This document shows, one piece after another, positions 7,495 to 13,912 of a stretch of DNA of 16,280 nt. Source of the stretch: an uncultured Roseburia sp. (GTDB taxonomy: Bacteria > Bacillota > Clostridia > Lachnospirales > Lachnospiraceae); contig CAKRLC010000063.1 in NCBI GenBank assembly GCA_934358955.1, forward strand, positions 1 through 16,280. The letters are read 5' to 3'. The translations under genes were made by a program, and so were the position numbers. The first letter of the stretch is position 1. The number at the start of each line of letters is the position of its first letter. Under the pieces are notes generated by a model. That model made no database searches. It had not been told where the DNA came from and saw nothing but the letters and a program-made list of their open reading frames with translations.

Positions 7495-8850
7495 TTACTG
7501 ATTAATATAGTATTCGGCCTGCTGAATGTAATTGTTGACTGCATCCTCTTCGCTCATGCCGTTTACTGTGTAGTTTAATACCATTGTTGCGAGTTCAATC
7601 TGTATACTTGACAAAGATGGGATCATTGTCTGTGTCACAACATGATCAACACCTTTCTTTGCTCCATCTAAAATAGGAGAAAGTTCGCAATCTGCCATCT
7701 GCTCGTGTGCCGGGAAAGCTATTCCGATATTATTTAAATAATCCTGCATAGTATCTGTCTGTGTACAGTACTGAATAAATTTATCAACTGCTGTTTTCTG
7801 AGCATCTGTTAAGGTTGAGCCAAGTAAGAAGCAGTGTGCTTCAACAAGGGAATTACCTTTTCCATTTGTTCCCATTGTGGTAGGAAGTGCTTCTGTTACT
7901 GTAAAGTTTGCTGCATTGGCATCAACTTCACCAATCTGTGCATAACCCCAGGAAGAGTCAACATACATACAGACATTTCCAGCTCCGAAGGCTGCACGGT
8001 AATCTTTTAGTTTCAGGTTTTCCTGTGTATATCCGTTTGAGATGAGATATTTGTAGAAGTCAAGCGTTTCGTTCATTGCTGTTTTGTTTGGTTCTGTCGT
8101 AAGGTCAGCTAATGTACCGTCATCATTGATCAGTGTTCCTCCGAATGCTTCATACATCGCATTAATATTGGAGCCTGTAGCCGGTACCTCTGCTGTTGTC
8201 AGACCGAATACTGTGGATACATTGGCATCATCCTTGTAATAATCAGATAATGTCTCGATCCACTCCTTTAATCCGTCTAATGTATCCGGGAAATCTGCAA
8301 GAGAAAGTCCTGCTGCTTCAACCAGATCTTTATTTACAAAAATAACAGAATTGGTATAGTAATGTGGAACACCATATACTTCACCATTGTATTGAAACTG
8401 GTCTAATACATAGTCATAATATCCATCGTAAAAGTCTTTACTTAATACCTGAGATGGTGCCTGGATAAATCCTGCTTCTGCAAGGGCTGGAATCCAGCTG
8501 ATCTCGCCATATACCATGTCTACAGATAATCCAGATGCAATATCGTTTGTAAATGTAGATACCATACTGTTATAATCAACAGTCACGGTATCAATTGTGA
8601 TATTAGGATTTTCTTTTTCAAAATTGGAAATTGTATTCTCCCACCAGTCTGCTTTCGCAGCTTCAGATAATGCATAATTGTAAAAACGAATTGTTACGTC
8701 TTCATCCGATGCGCTGTCTGCTTCTTTTGTTCCAGACTCTGTTGCCGGTGCTGCATCTCCTTCATTTGATGTTGCATTTCCACCGCCACAGGCTGTCATG
8801 CTCAACCCCATAATTGCTGCCAATACAGTTGCCAGAACTCTTTTCTTCAT
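7495..8850 (-). CDS. Sugar ABC transporter substrate-binding lipoprotein
   Basis: Extracellular solute-binding protein (family 1), 451 residues. The signal peptide ends in a lipobox (LSMTAC, Cys21), followed by a Gly/Ser/Asn/Glu-rich linker to about residue 50 and the two-lobed domain (VTIRFYNYALSEA start). It would be anchored to the outer face of the membrane and pass its ligand to the two permeases encoded next. Several surface aromatics (for example the HYYTN and SSWGY segments) fit carbohydrate binding. The AGGAGGG ribosome site is 7 bases from ATG. It is the first gene after the operator-controlled promoter, with a leader of about 140 bases. Ligand unknown. Confidence 0.93.
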   Translation of the reverse strand: MKKRVLATVLAAIMGLSMTACGGGNATSNEGDAAPATESGTKEADSASDEDVTIRFYNYALSEAAKADWWENTISNFEKENPNITIDTVTVDYNSMVSTFTNDIASGLSVDMVYGEISWIPALAEAGFIQAPSQVLSKDFYDGYYDYVLDQFQYNGEVYGVPHYYTNSVIFVNKDLVEAAGLSLADFPDTLDGLKEWIETLSDYYKDDANVSTVFGLTTAEVPATGSNINAMYEAFGGTLINDDGTLADLTTEPNKTAMNETLDFYKYLISNGYTQENLKLKDYRAAFGAGNVCMYVDSSWGYAQIGEVDANAANFTVTEALPTTMGTNGKGNSLVEAHCFLLGSTLTDAQKTAVDKFIQYCTQTDTMQDYLNNIGIAFPAHEQMADCELSPILDGAKKGVDHVVTQTMIPSLSSIQIELATMVLNYTVNGMSEEDAVNNYIQQAEYYINQ

Positions 8851-8903
8851 AAAATAACCCTCCTAAAAATGTGTGTTGCTGATACCTACGTTTTCTTTTT
8901 AAG

Positions 8904-8919
8904 GTAAACTCGTGTGTAC
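8904..8919 (-). promoter_or_regulatory. LacI-family operator, leader copy (site A)
   Basis: The minus strand reads GTACACACGAGTTTAC, an imperfect 16-bp palindrome centred on CG, with 12 of 16 positions symmetric. It is 15/16 identical to site B, and the two centres are 66 bases apart. Its position is about 70-85 bases downstream of the predicted transcription start, so it may serve as an auxiliary or roadblock site. CG-centred palindromes are the standard LacI-family target. Confidence 0.68.
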
Positions 8920-8927
8920 ATTTTGTT

Positions 8928-8962
8928 AAAAGAAAAGATATCTCTTTTGATATCTGTCTTTT
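8928..8962 (-). other. Leader hairpin between the two operators
   Basis: GATATC occurs at 8937-8942 and 8949-8954 with a 6-base gap, and the flanking A-rich and T-rich runs extend the pairing imperfectly. On the minus strand the stem is followed by TTTTCTTTT. This resembles a weak, AT-rich terminator or attenuator in the 5' leader, or simply a spacer; no evidence decides. Confidence 0.25.
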
Positions 8963-8969
8963 CCATAGT

Positions 8970-8985
8970 GTAAACTCGTGTGTAT
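8970..8985 (-). promoter_or_regulatory. LacI-family operator at the transporter promoter (site B)
   Basis: The minus strand reads ATACACACGAGTTTAC, differing from site A only at the first base. It starts about 5 bases after the predicted transcription start of the transporter operon, the classic place for a repressor to block initiation or early elongation. Confidence 0.78.
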
Positions 8986-8995
8986 CTTTAATTGC

Positions 8996-9024
8996 ATTAT
9001 ATGTTTCTTATACATTTCTGTCAA
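8996..9024 (-). promoter_or_regulatory. Promoter of the sugar transporter-aldolase-isomerase operon
   Basis: Perfect consensus on the minus strand: TTGACA (9019-9024), 17-base spacer, TATAAT (8996-9001). The predicted start is near 8989. Such a strong core promoter with an operator just downstream points to tight repression by the adjacent LacI-family protein. Confidence 0.85.
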
Positions 9025-9051
9025 TATATCTTCTCAACTTTTCTTTCTTTT

Positions 9052-9097
9052 GTGAATAATATACAAATATTTTTTTATAAATTTGTATATTATTCAC
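9052..9097. repeat. 17-bp perfect inverted repeat between lacI-type gene and operon promoter
   Basis: Arms GTGAATAATATACAAAT (9052-9068) and its exact complement (9081-9097) flank a 12-base AT-rich loop. The repeat starts 15 bases after the stop codon of the regulator gene and lies 27 bases upstream of the -35 of the transporter promoter. On neither strand is the stem followed by a proper T-run, so it is not a textbook terminator. It may still end or stabilise the regulator transcript, or bind a protein. Confidence 0.6.
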
Positions 9098-9112
9098 TCT
9101 CTCTACAGACTG

Positions 9113-10141
9113 CTATTTTTTATCTTTTGCTGTACTTTCCCGCTCAATCAGCTTTGTCTGATACCTTACTGGCTCAGGCAATGTGTGTGTATCTATCATC
9201 TGCTGAAGCATATCAATCGCAGTTTTAGCTACTTTCTCTCTCTGTATCTCCATACTGGTTATTGGTGGTTCGCAATACTGGCCCAAAGATGAATTATCAA
9301 ATCCTATCACAGCTATATCTTCCGGTATACGATATCCCATCTTTCGTGCAGTCTGCATCGCAATGCATGCAAGCTTATCATTTCGTCCGAAAATAGCATC
9401 TACCTTATGTTCTTTTAAGTATGTCTGCACCTTCTGTCTGACTTCTTCCTCATCTTCACATCCGGTAATAAACTGTTTCTCCGGATGTTCTGACAAACCA
9501 CTTTCTATCATTTCCTCTACATAGCCACGGTAACGCATATCATTCATATCACTATAATGCTTTCGTTTGCTAAAACGGTCAATATATACAATATTTCTGC
9601 AGCCTTTTTCCTTCAGATAACGTACATTTTCCCTGGCACCTTCATAAAGTCCATTATAAATCTTTGCTGCACCTTCTACATCATCATAGTTCCTGTTTGC
9701 GATTAAGACAACCGGGATATCTGCAGCAATCAGCTGTCTGATATACTCTTTGTTAAAGCTGATGGAACTAATTATCACACCATCATATTGTCTGCTGATA
9801 ATACTGTTCACAAACTGCTGCGTATTCCTATTGGCACACAAAGAAATCATATATCCAAGATCATACGCATTTTTGTCCAGTTCACTCACCAGAAAACTAA
9901 AGTGCTCTGTTACAATCTGATCAGCTATAAACACGATGTGATTTAATTTTTTTCCCTTCAGTGCCCTTGCAATTGAATTTGGCTTATAGTGGAGTTTCTG
10001 AATGGCTTCTTCCACTCTTTTTCTTTTTTCTTTATCAACATATCTGTTATTATTAATCACATATGAAACAACTGTTACACTGACTCCGGCCGCTTCTGCA
10101 ACATCTTTTCTGGTCACCTGTTTATACGTTCCTTTTTCCAA
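9113..10141 (-). CDS. LacI-family transcriptional regulator
   Basis: DNA-binding repressor of 342 residues. The helix-turn-helix is at about 11-30 (RKDVAEAAGVSVTVVSYVIN), the hinge helix at about 53-63 (KPNSIARALKGK), and a periplasmic-binding-protein-like effector domain fills 66-330 (IGFDNSSLGQYCEPPITSM near the end). The start is TTG at 10141. AAGGTGA, a good match to the 16S anti-SD, is 4 bases upstream, and no ATG precedes the helix-turn-helix in this frame. It lies upstream of the transporter operon in the same direction but has its own promoter and a long leader (about 285 bases). Near-identical operators at both promoters suggest it represses both units and is released by the transported sugar or a derivative. 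Confidence 0.93.
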   Translation of the reverse strand: MEKGTYKQVTRKDVAEAAGVSVTVVSYVINNNRYVDKEKRKRVEEAIQKLHYKPNSIARALKGKKLNHIVFIADQIVTEHFSFLVSELDKNAYDLGYMISLCANRNTQQFVNSIISRQYDGVIISSISFNKEYIRQLIAADIPVVLIANRNYDDVEGAAKIYNGLYEGARENVRYLKEKGCRNIVYIDRFSKRKHYSDMNDMRYRGYVEEMIESGLSEHPEKQFITGCEDEEEVRQKVQTYLKEHKVDAIFGRNDKLACIAMQTARKMGYRIPEDIAVIGFDNSSLGQYCEPPITSMEIQREKVAKTAIDMLQQMIDTHTLPEPVRYQTKLIERESTAKDKK

Positions 10142-10174
10142 GCAGTCACCTTCCCTCTCAATATTTTTATATAT

Positions 10175-10312
10175 TCACCGATTAAGTTCAGTCCCACTTT
10201 GCCTGCTATAATAAATTGGCCTTGCAAGATCAAATAATCGAACATTATTAGATTGCCGAATTTCAGGAAAATATTGCAATTGACTTTTTACCTTCTCAAT
10301 GTTATATTTCAC
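10175..10312 (-). other. Possible small or decayed reading frame in the regulator leader
   Basis: In the 344-base gene-free stretch 10142-10485, a minus-strand frame is open from about 10353 to a TGA at 10175-10177. With the GTG at 10312 it encodes 45 residues (VKYNIEKVKSQLQYFPEIRQ start), with protein-like composition. No good ribosome site precedes it, and the open frame before the GTG lacks an ATG. A second short frame (ATG 10407, stop 10333, 24 codons) in another phase abuts it. Together they could be a frameshifted gene remnant, or chance. No family recognised. Confidence 0.25.
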
Positions 10313-10409
10313 TGCCCATTCAAAAGCTCTCCCTATCGCAGCAACAATGAATACTCTCTATCCCCTGCATCTTCGCATAATGTGTCTGTAATCGGTCTAT
10401 TTCCCATAT

Positions 10410-10425
10410 ATACATACGAGTTTAT
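10410..10425 (-). promoter_or_regulatory. LacI-family operator at the regulator's own promoter (site C)
   Basis: The plus strand reads ATACATACGAGTTTAT. It matches minus-strand site B at 14 of 16 positions, so it lies in the opposite orientation to sites A and B. It covers the predicted transcription start (about 10425) of the regulator gene, suggesting negative autoregulation. Confidence 0.68.
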
Positions 10426-10431
10426 ATTGTC

Positions 10432-10461
10432 ATTATAAACTACGCATGTATGCATTGTCAA
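10432..10461 (-). promoter_or_regulatory. Promoter of the LacI-family regulator gene
   Basis: Perfect TTGACA (10456-10461), 18-base spacer and perfect TATAAT (10432-10437) on the minus strand. The spacer contains a degenerate operator-like stretch (TAAACT, then CG, then ATGTAT on the plus strand). The predicted leader runs about 285 bases to the TTG start. Confidence 0.82.
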
Positions 10462-10485
10462 TGTAATGAAAATTCCTTTTTGTTT

Positions 10486-10710
10486 TTACTTTTTTAATAA
10501 ATTGTCTTCAATCATCTTCTGGATTTTCTCTGAATCGAGTGGACAAGATTTGGTTTCAAACGTAGTGATCAGATTCACAGACGGAATTATATCTGCCTGT
10601 CCGTAGAGTTTCAGCTTATTATATGTGCTTTCACGATATGTTTCATTTTCCATCATGCCAACGCTTTGCACACTGACAAATTTTACGATCCGGACAGCCT
10701 GCTTTGACAT
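10486..10710 (-). pseudogene. Probable 3' remnant of a longer gene (74 codons)
   Basis: The frame ends with GMMENETYRESTYNKL, IPSVNLITTFETK and PLDSEKIQKMIEDNL. This resembles from memory the C-terminal segment (GMMDxPxY..., NLIxTxET..., PLxxxxIxxLI) of roughly 250-350-residue hypothetical nuclease-like proteins common in Clostridia. Only that C-terminal part is present. The ATG at 10710 has no clear ribosome site, and it lies in the loop of a strong hairpin that follows pyrD. The upstream end runs within 33 bases of the pyrD stop. I read it as a truncated leftover rather than a working gene; a short real gene cannot be excluded. Confidence 0.45.
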
Positions 10711-10726
10711 GCATACTGCCCGGACC
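10687..10726 (-). terminator. Strong hairpin after pyrD, possible terminator
   Basis: On the minus strand GGTCCGGGCAG (10716-10726) pairs with CTGTCCGGATC (10687-10697) over 11 bp with two G-U pairs and an 18-base loop. It begins 17 bases past the pyrD stop. The following bases (GTAAAATTTG) are not a proper T-run, so termination is uncertain; it could instead protect the 3' end of the pyr message. Confidence 0.4.
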
Positions 10727-10742
10727 GTTTATAAATGCAATC

Positions 10743-11648
10743 TTATTCGTGTACAGCCCCAACCAGATCGCGGATATCTTTTACCTGGTAGCGTTCCATA
10801 TAGTCATGGATGCCTTCGACGATCTGCTCTGTTACATGTGGATTTGTAAAGTTTGCAGTACCAACAGATACTGCAGTTGCTCCTGCAAGGATCATTTCGA
10901 TGGCATCTTCTGCATTCATGATTCCTCCCATACCTACGATTGGAACCTTGACTGCCTGCGCGGTCTGGTAAACCATGCGTACTGCGATCGGATGAATTGC
11001 AGGACCTGACATTCCGCCTGTTTTGTTGGCAAGAACAAATTTCTGTCTGTTGATGTCGATTTTCATTCCTGTCAGTGTATTGATCAGTGAAAGTCCGTCT
11101 GCTCCGCCTGCTTCAGCTGCCCGTGCCATTTCTGTAATATCTGTCACATTTGGAGAAAGCTTCATGATAACCGGCTGTGCGGCATGCTTTTTCATTTCTT
11201 TTGTAATGGCTTCTACTGCTTTTGGATCCTGGCCAAATGCAATTCCACCTTCCTTGACATTTGGGCAGGAAATGTTGATCTCTAACAGGTCAACCGGCTG
11301 GTCACGCAGTTTTTCCACAACATCAATATATTCTTCTGTAGAATGTCCGCAGACATTTACAATAATCTTTGTATCAAACTGTTTTAAAAATGGGATATCT
11401 CTCTTGATAAAAAGATCAATTCCCGGATTCTGGAGGCCAACTGCATTCAGCATACCGCCATATACTTCCGCTACACGCGGTGTCGGATTTCCTTCCCATG
11501 GTACATTTGCAACGCCTTTTGTAACAACGGCTCCAAGTTTATTCAAATCTACAAATTCAGAATATTCTGCTCCGGAACCAAATGTGCCGGAAGCTGTCAT
11601 AACAGGGTTATTTAAGGTAACTCCGCATAAATCAACTTTCATGTTCAT
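10743..11648 (-). CDS. pyrD: Dihydroorotate dehydrogenase B, catalytic subunit
   Basis: Fourth step of UMP synthesis: oxidises dihydroorotate to orotate with FMN and passes electrons through PyrK to NAD. The 301 residues show the class 1B pattern: TASGTFGSG near 18-26, TKG at 43-45, NAVGLQNPG near 68-76, catalytic Cys128 in INISCPN, K163 (IMKLSPN), and FMN phosphate loops GMGGI (239-243) and SVGTA (261-265). Its ATG overlaps the pyrK stop (TAATG, one base shared), with GGAGGTG upstream inside the pyrK 3' end. The two are therefore translationally coupled, as expected for subunits of one complex. A second ATG two codons on is worse placed. Confidence 0.96.
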   Translation of the reverse strand: MNMKVDLCGVTLNNPVMTASGTFGSGAEYSEFVDLNKLGAVVTKGVANVPWEGNPTPRVAEVYGGMLNAVGLQNPGIDLFIKRDIPFLKQFDTKIIVNVCGHSTEEYIDVVEKLRDQPVDLLEINISCPNVKEGGIAFGQDPKAVEAITKEMKKHAAQPVIMKLSPNVTDITEMARAAEAGGADGLSLINTLTGMKIDINRQKFVLANKTGGMSGPAIHPIAVRMVYQTAQAVKVPIVGMGGIMNAEDAIEMILAGATAVSVGTANFTNPHVTEQIVEGIHDYMERYQVKDIRDLVGAVHE

Positions 11649-12415
11649 TAGAATTCCACCTCCTCAGCCCTAAATACCGGTCCTTCTTTGCAGATACGTT
11701 TATTCTTCACATTGCTGTGCTCGTCTTTATCTTTGGACTTGCATACACAGGCAAGACAGGCACCGATTCCACAAGCCATGCGTTCTTCCATGGAAATCCA
11801 GCATTCCATCTGCTTTTCTGCTGCATAAGCTTTCAAAGCACGCAGCATCGGTGTTGGACCGCAGGCATAAATAATATCTGCTTCCAGTCCGTTTTCGCGG
11901 ATCGCATCCAGAACATTTCCTTCTGTTCCGGCACTTCCATCCTCTGTTGCTACATATACTTCTCCGTATTTTTTAAACTCATCCAGTAAAAATAATTCGT
12001 CTCTGTAGCCTAAAACCATCTGCTTCTCACAATCTAATTCTTTGGCCAGCTCAAGCATTGGAGGGATTCCGATTCCTCCACCAATTAAAAATGCTTTCTT
12101 TTCACCTTTTGGGAATCCGTTTCCAAGCGGTCCTACGATATGAAGCTGTTCTCCGGTGTGCATTTTGGAAAATTCATCTGTTCCTTTTCCAGCCACACGA
12201 TATACAAGACGGATTGCACCATCCTTTTTATCAATCTCACAAATACTGATCGGTCTCGGTAAAAGTCTGCTTCCATCCTGACAATATACAGAGACAAACT
12301 GTCCTGCTTTTGCATGGGCAGCAATCTCATCTGTGCGCAGCCACATGCTGTAAATTCCATTTCCAAGTTGTTCCTGACGGATTATGATCGCTGTTTCTTC
12401 AAATTTTTCAGCCAT
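11648..12415 (-). CDS. pyrK: Dihydroorotate dehydrogenase B, electron-transfer subunit
   Basis: Iron-sulfur flavoprotein that moves electrons from PyrD to NAD+. In the 255-residue form the FAD-binding motif is RPISI (54-58), followed by the GGGIGIPPM loop (112-120) and a CGPTPML segment (185-191). The 2Fe-2S ligands are C215, C220, C223 and C242 (CGIGACLAC ... RICKEGPVF), all present. The frame extends to 12451, but the ATG at 12415 has GGGAG just upstream and gives the usual MAEKF-type beginning; the earlier ATG at 12430 has its GAGG directly abutting. It is 141 bases after pyrC with an imperfect hairpin between. Confidence 0.95.
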   Translation of the reverse strand: MAEKFEETAIIIRQEQLGNGIYSMWLRTDEIAAHAKAGQFVSVYCQDGSRLLPRPISICEIDKKDGAIRLVYRVAGKGTDEFSKMHTGEQLHIVGPLGNGFPKGEKKAFLIGGGIGIPPMLELAKELDCEKQMVLGYRDELFLLDEFKKYGEVYVATEDGSAGTEGNVLDAIRENGLEADIIYACGPTPMLRALKAYAAEKQMECWISMEERMACGIGACLACVCKSKDKDEHSNVKNKRICKEGPVFRAEEVEF

Positions 12416-12483
12416 TGTTCTCCCTTTCATCCTCTGTCTTTTTCTATACATTTCTGTATATGTTTCTTGTATTTTTATTTTAA

Positions 12484-12537
12484 GATTCAGGTGTCAAAAG
12501 ATATGCTATTTAAAACAAATCTTTTGGTACCAGAATC
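12484..12537 (-). repeat. Imperfect 19-bp inverted repeat between pyrC and pyrK
   Basis: Arms 12484-12502 and 12519-12537 match at 16 of 19 positions around a 16-base loop, and in RNA one G-U and one A-U pair extend the stem. No T-run follows on the minus strand, so it is not a standard terminator. TTGACA occurs at the 3' edge of the stem without a matching -10. The whole pyrC-pyrK gap (12416-12556) otherwise shows no gene. Confidence 0.5.
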
Positions 12538-12556
12538 CTCATGTTATACATTGTAA

Positions 12557-13885
12557 TTAGTCTTCGTCCTCATATACAACCTGTCCATCAACGAGTGTCA
12601 TCTTTACTTTTCCTGTTACTTCACGTCCATGGAATGGTGTATTGCGTCCCTTACTTGCAAACTTGTGCTTATTGATCTTATATGTTTTTTCCGGATCAAA
12701 AATCACGATATCCGCTACTTTTCCAGGCTGGATATCACCCTTTTCTGAATGGATGATCCGGGCAGGATTATAACTCATCTTCTCAGCCATCTGCATAGGA
12801 GTCAGGTATCCCTGTAATACAAGTTCTGTATAAGTCAAGCTGGCTGCTGTCTCAAGCCCTACAATACCAAATGGAGCGTTTTTCATGGAAGTATTTTTTT
12901 CTTCAAACGTATGCGGCGCATGATCTGTAGAAATCACATCCATGATATTGTCACGCAGACCTTCCTTTAATGCCTGCACATCCTCTTTACGCCGGAGAGG
13001 AGGGTTCATTTTATAATTGGTATCTGCATCTGCATCAATCGCTGCCTTATTCTCCTGATTAATAGATGGTTCAATTTTATGGATATCATCTGATGTCAGT
13101 GTAAAGTGATGCGGGCATACTTCCGCACTTACCTTAACCTTTTCTAATTTTGCATACTGTACCATTTTTACAGAATCTCTTGTAGAGCAATGACATAAAT
13201 GAAGTGTTGCTCCGGTATCCCTGCTTAACAAAATATCACGCGCTACGATAATATCTTCTACGGAATTGGTAATTCCTTTCATACCAAGCTCTTTGGCGTG
13301 TTCATCCTCATTCATCACACCGCCGTTCACTAGATTAATATCTTCGCAATGTGCCAGTACCGGAAGATCTAATTCCGCTGCAATTTCCATTGCTTCACGA
13401 TATAATTCGGAATTCATTACGGATTTTCCGTCTTCGCTGATTGCCGGGATTCCAGCCTTATACATTCCGCGGATGTCAGAAAGCTCTTTTCCCTGCTGTC
13501 CTTTTGTGACTGCTCCAACCTGGAGAACATGCACTGCTCCCACAGCCTCCGCTTTGTTATGAACATAATTCACAACATCCGGGTTATCTACAACCGGCTT
13601 TGTATTTGGCATTGCTAGAATCGTTGTATAACCTCCATGTGCAGCTGCCTGGCAACCGGTTTCGATCGTTTCTTTCTGTGTCTGTCCCGGATCCCTTAAA
13701 TGAACATGCATATCGATAAATCCTGGCATCACATAGCATCCTTTTGCATCGATCACGCGGTCTGCTTTTTCTGTAATACCGGCCTCCATTTTTACTACTT
13801 TGTCCTCTTCGATCAGAAGATCTAACACTTCATTTGTCTGGGTTGCAGGATTAATAACCTGTCCGTTTTTAATCAGTATTGTCAT
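12557..13885 (-). CDS. pyrC: Dihydroorotase
   Basis: Zinc amidohydrolase that cyclises carbamoyl-aspartate to dihydroorotate, the third step of UMP synthesis. In the 442-residue form the metal site is complete: H60 and H62 (DMHVHLRDPG), D152 (ISEDG), H179 (VLAHCED), H232 (LCHCST) and D321 (STDHAPH). Asp152 rather than a carboxylated lysine is typical of class I bacterial enzymes. The segment INQENKAAIDADADTNYKMN (275-294) before PPLR looks slightly longer than usual. The frame could begin at a TTG at 13903, but the ATG at 13885 follows GGAAGGG and gives the normal MTILIKNG start. It lies 27 bases after hflX, in the same operon as pyrK and pyrD. Confidence 0.96.
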   Translation of the reverse strand: MTILIKNGQVINPATQTNEVLDLLIEEDKVVKMEAGITEKADRVIDAKGCYVMPGFIDMHVHLRDPGQTQKETIETGCQAAAHGGYTTILAMPNTKPVVDNPDVVNYVHNKAEAVGAVHVLQVGAVTKGQQGKELSDIRGMYKAGIPAISEDGKSVMNSELYREAMEIAAELDLPVLAHCEDINLVNGGVMNEDEHAKELGMKGITNSVEDIIVARDILLSRDTGATLHLCHCSTRDSVKMVQYAKLEKVKVSAEVCPHHFTLTSDDIHKIEPSINQENKAAIDADADTNYKMNPPLRRKEDVQALKEGLRDNIMDVISTDHAPHTFEEKNTSMKNAPFGIVGLETAASLTYTELVLQGYLTPMQMAEKMSYNPARIIHSEKGDIQPGKVADIVIFDPEKTYKINKHKFASKGRNTPFHGREVTGKVKMTLVDGQVVYEDED

Positions 13886-13912
13886 TTTTTCCCTTCCTTC
13901 CAAGTATTTGTT

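Noticed and set aside
8881..8903. Catabolite-response (cre) site near the transporter leader
   Set aside because: The minus strand GAAAACGTAGG shares a CG core with the cre consensus, but the flanks lack the required symmetry.
12503..12518. Promoter for pyrK starting from TTGACA next to the hairpin
   Set aside because: No acceptable -10 hexamer lies 16-18 bases downstream of that TTGACA.
12416..12556. PyrR-type attenuator between pyrC and pyrK
   Set aside because: No convincing PyrR-binding loop sequence and no terminator T-run; only an imperfect hairpin is visible.
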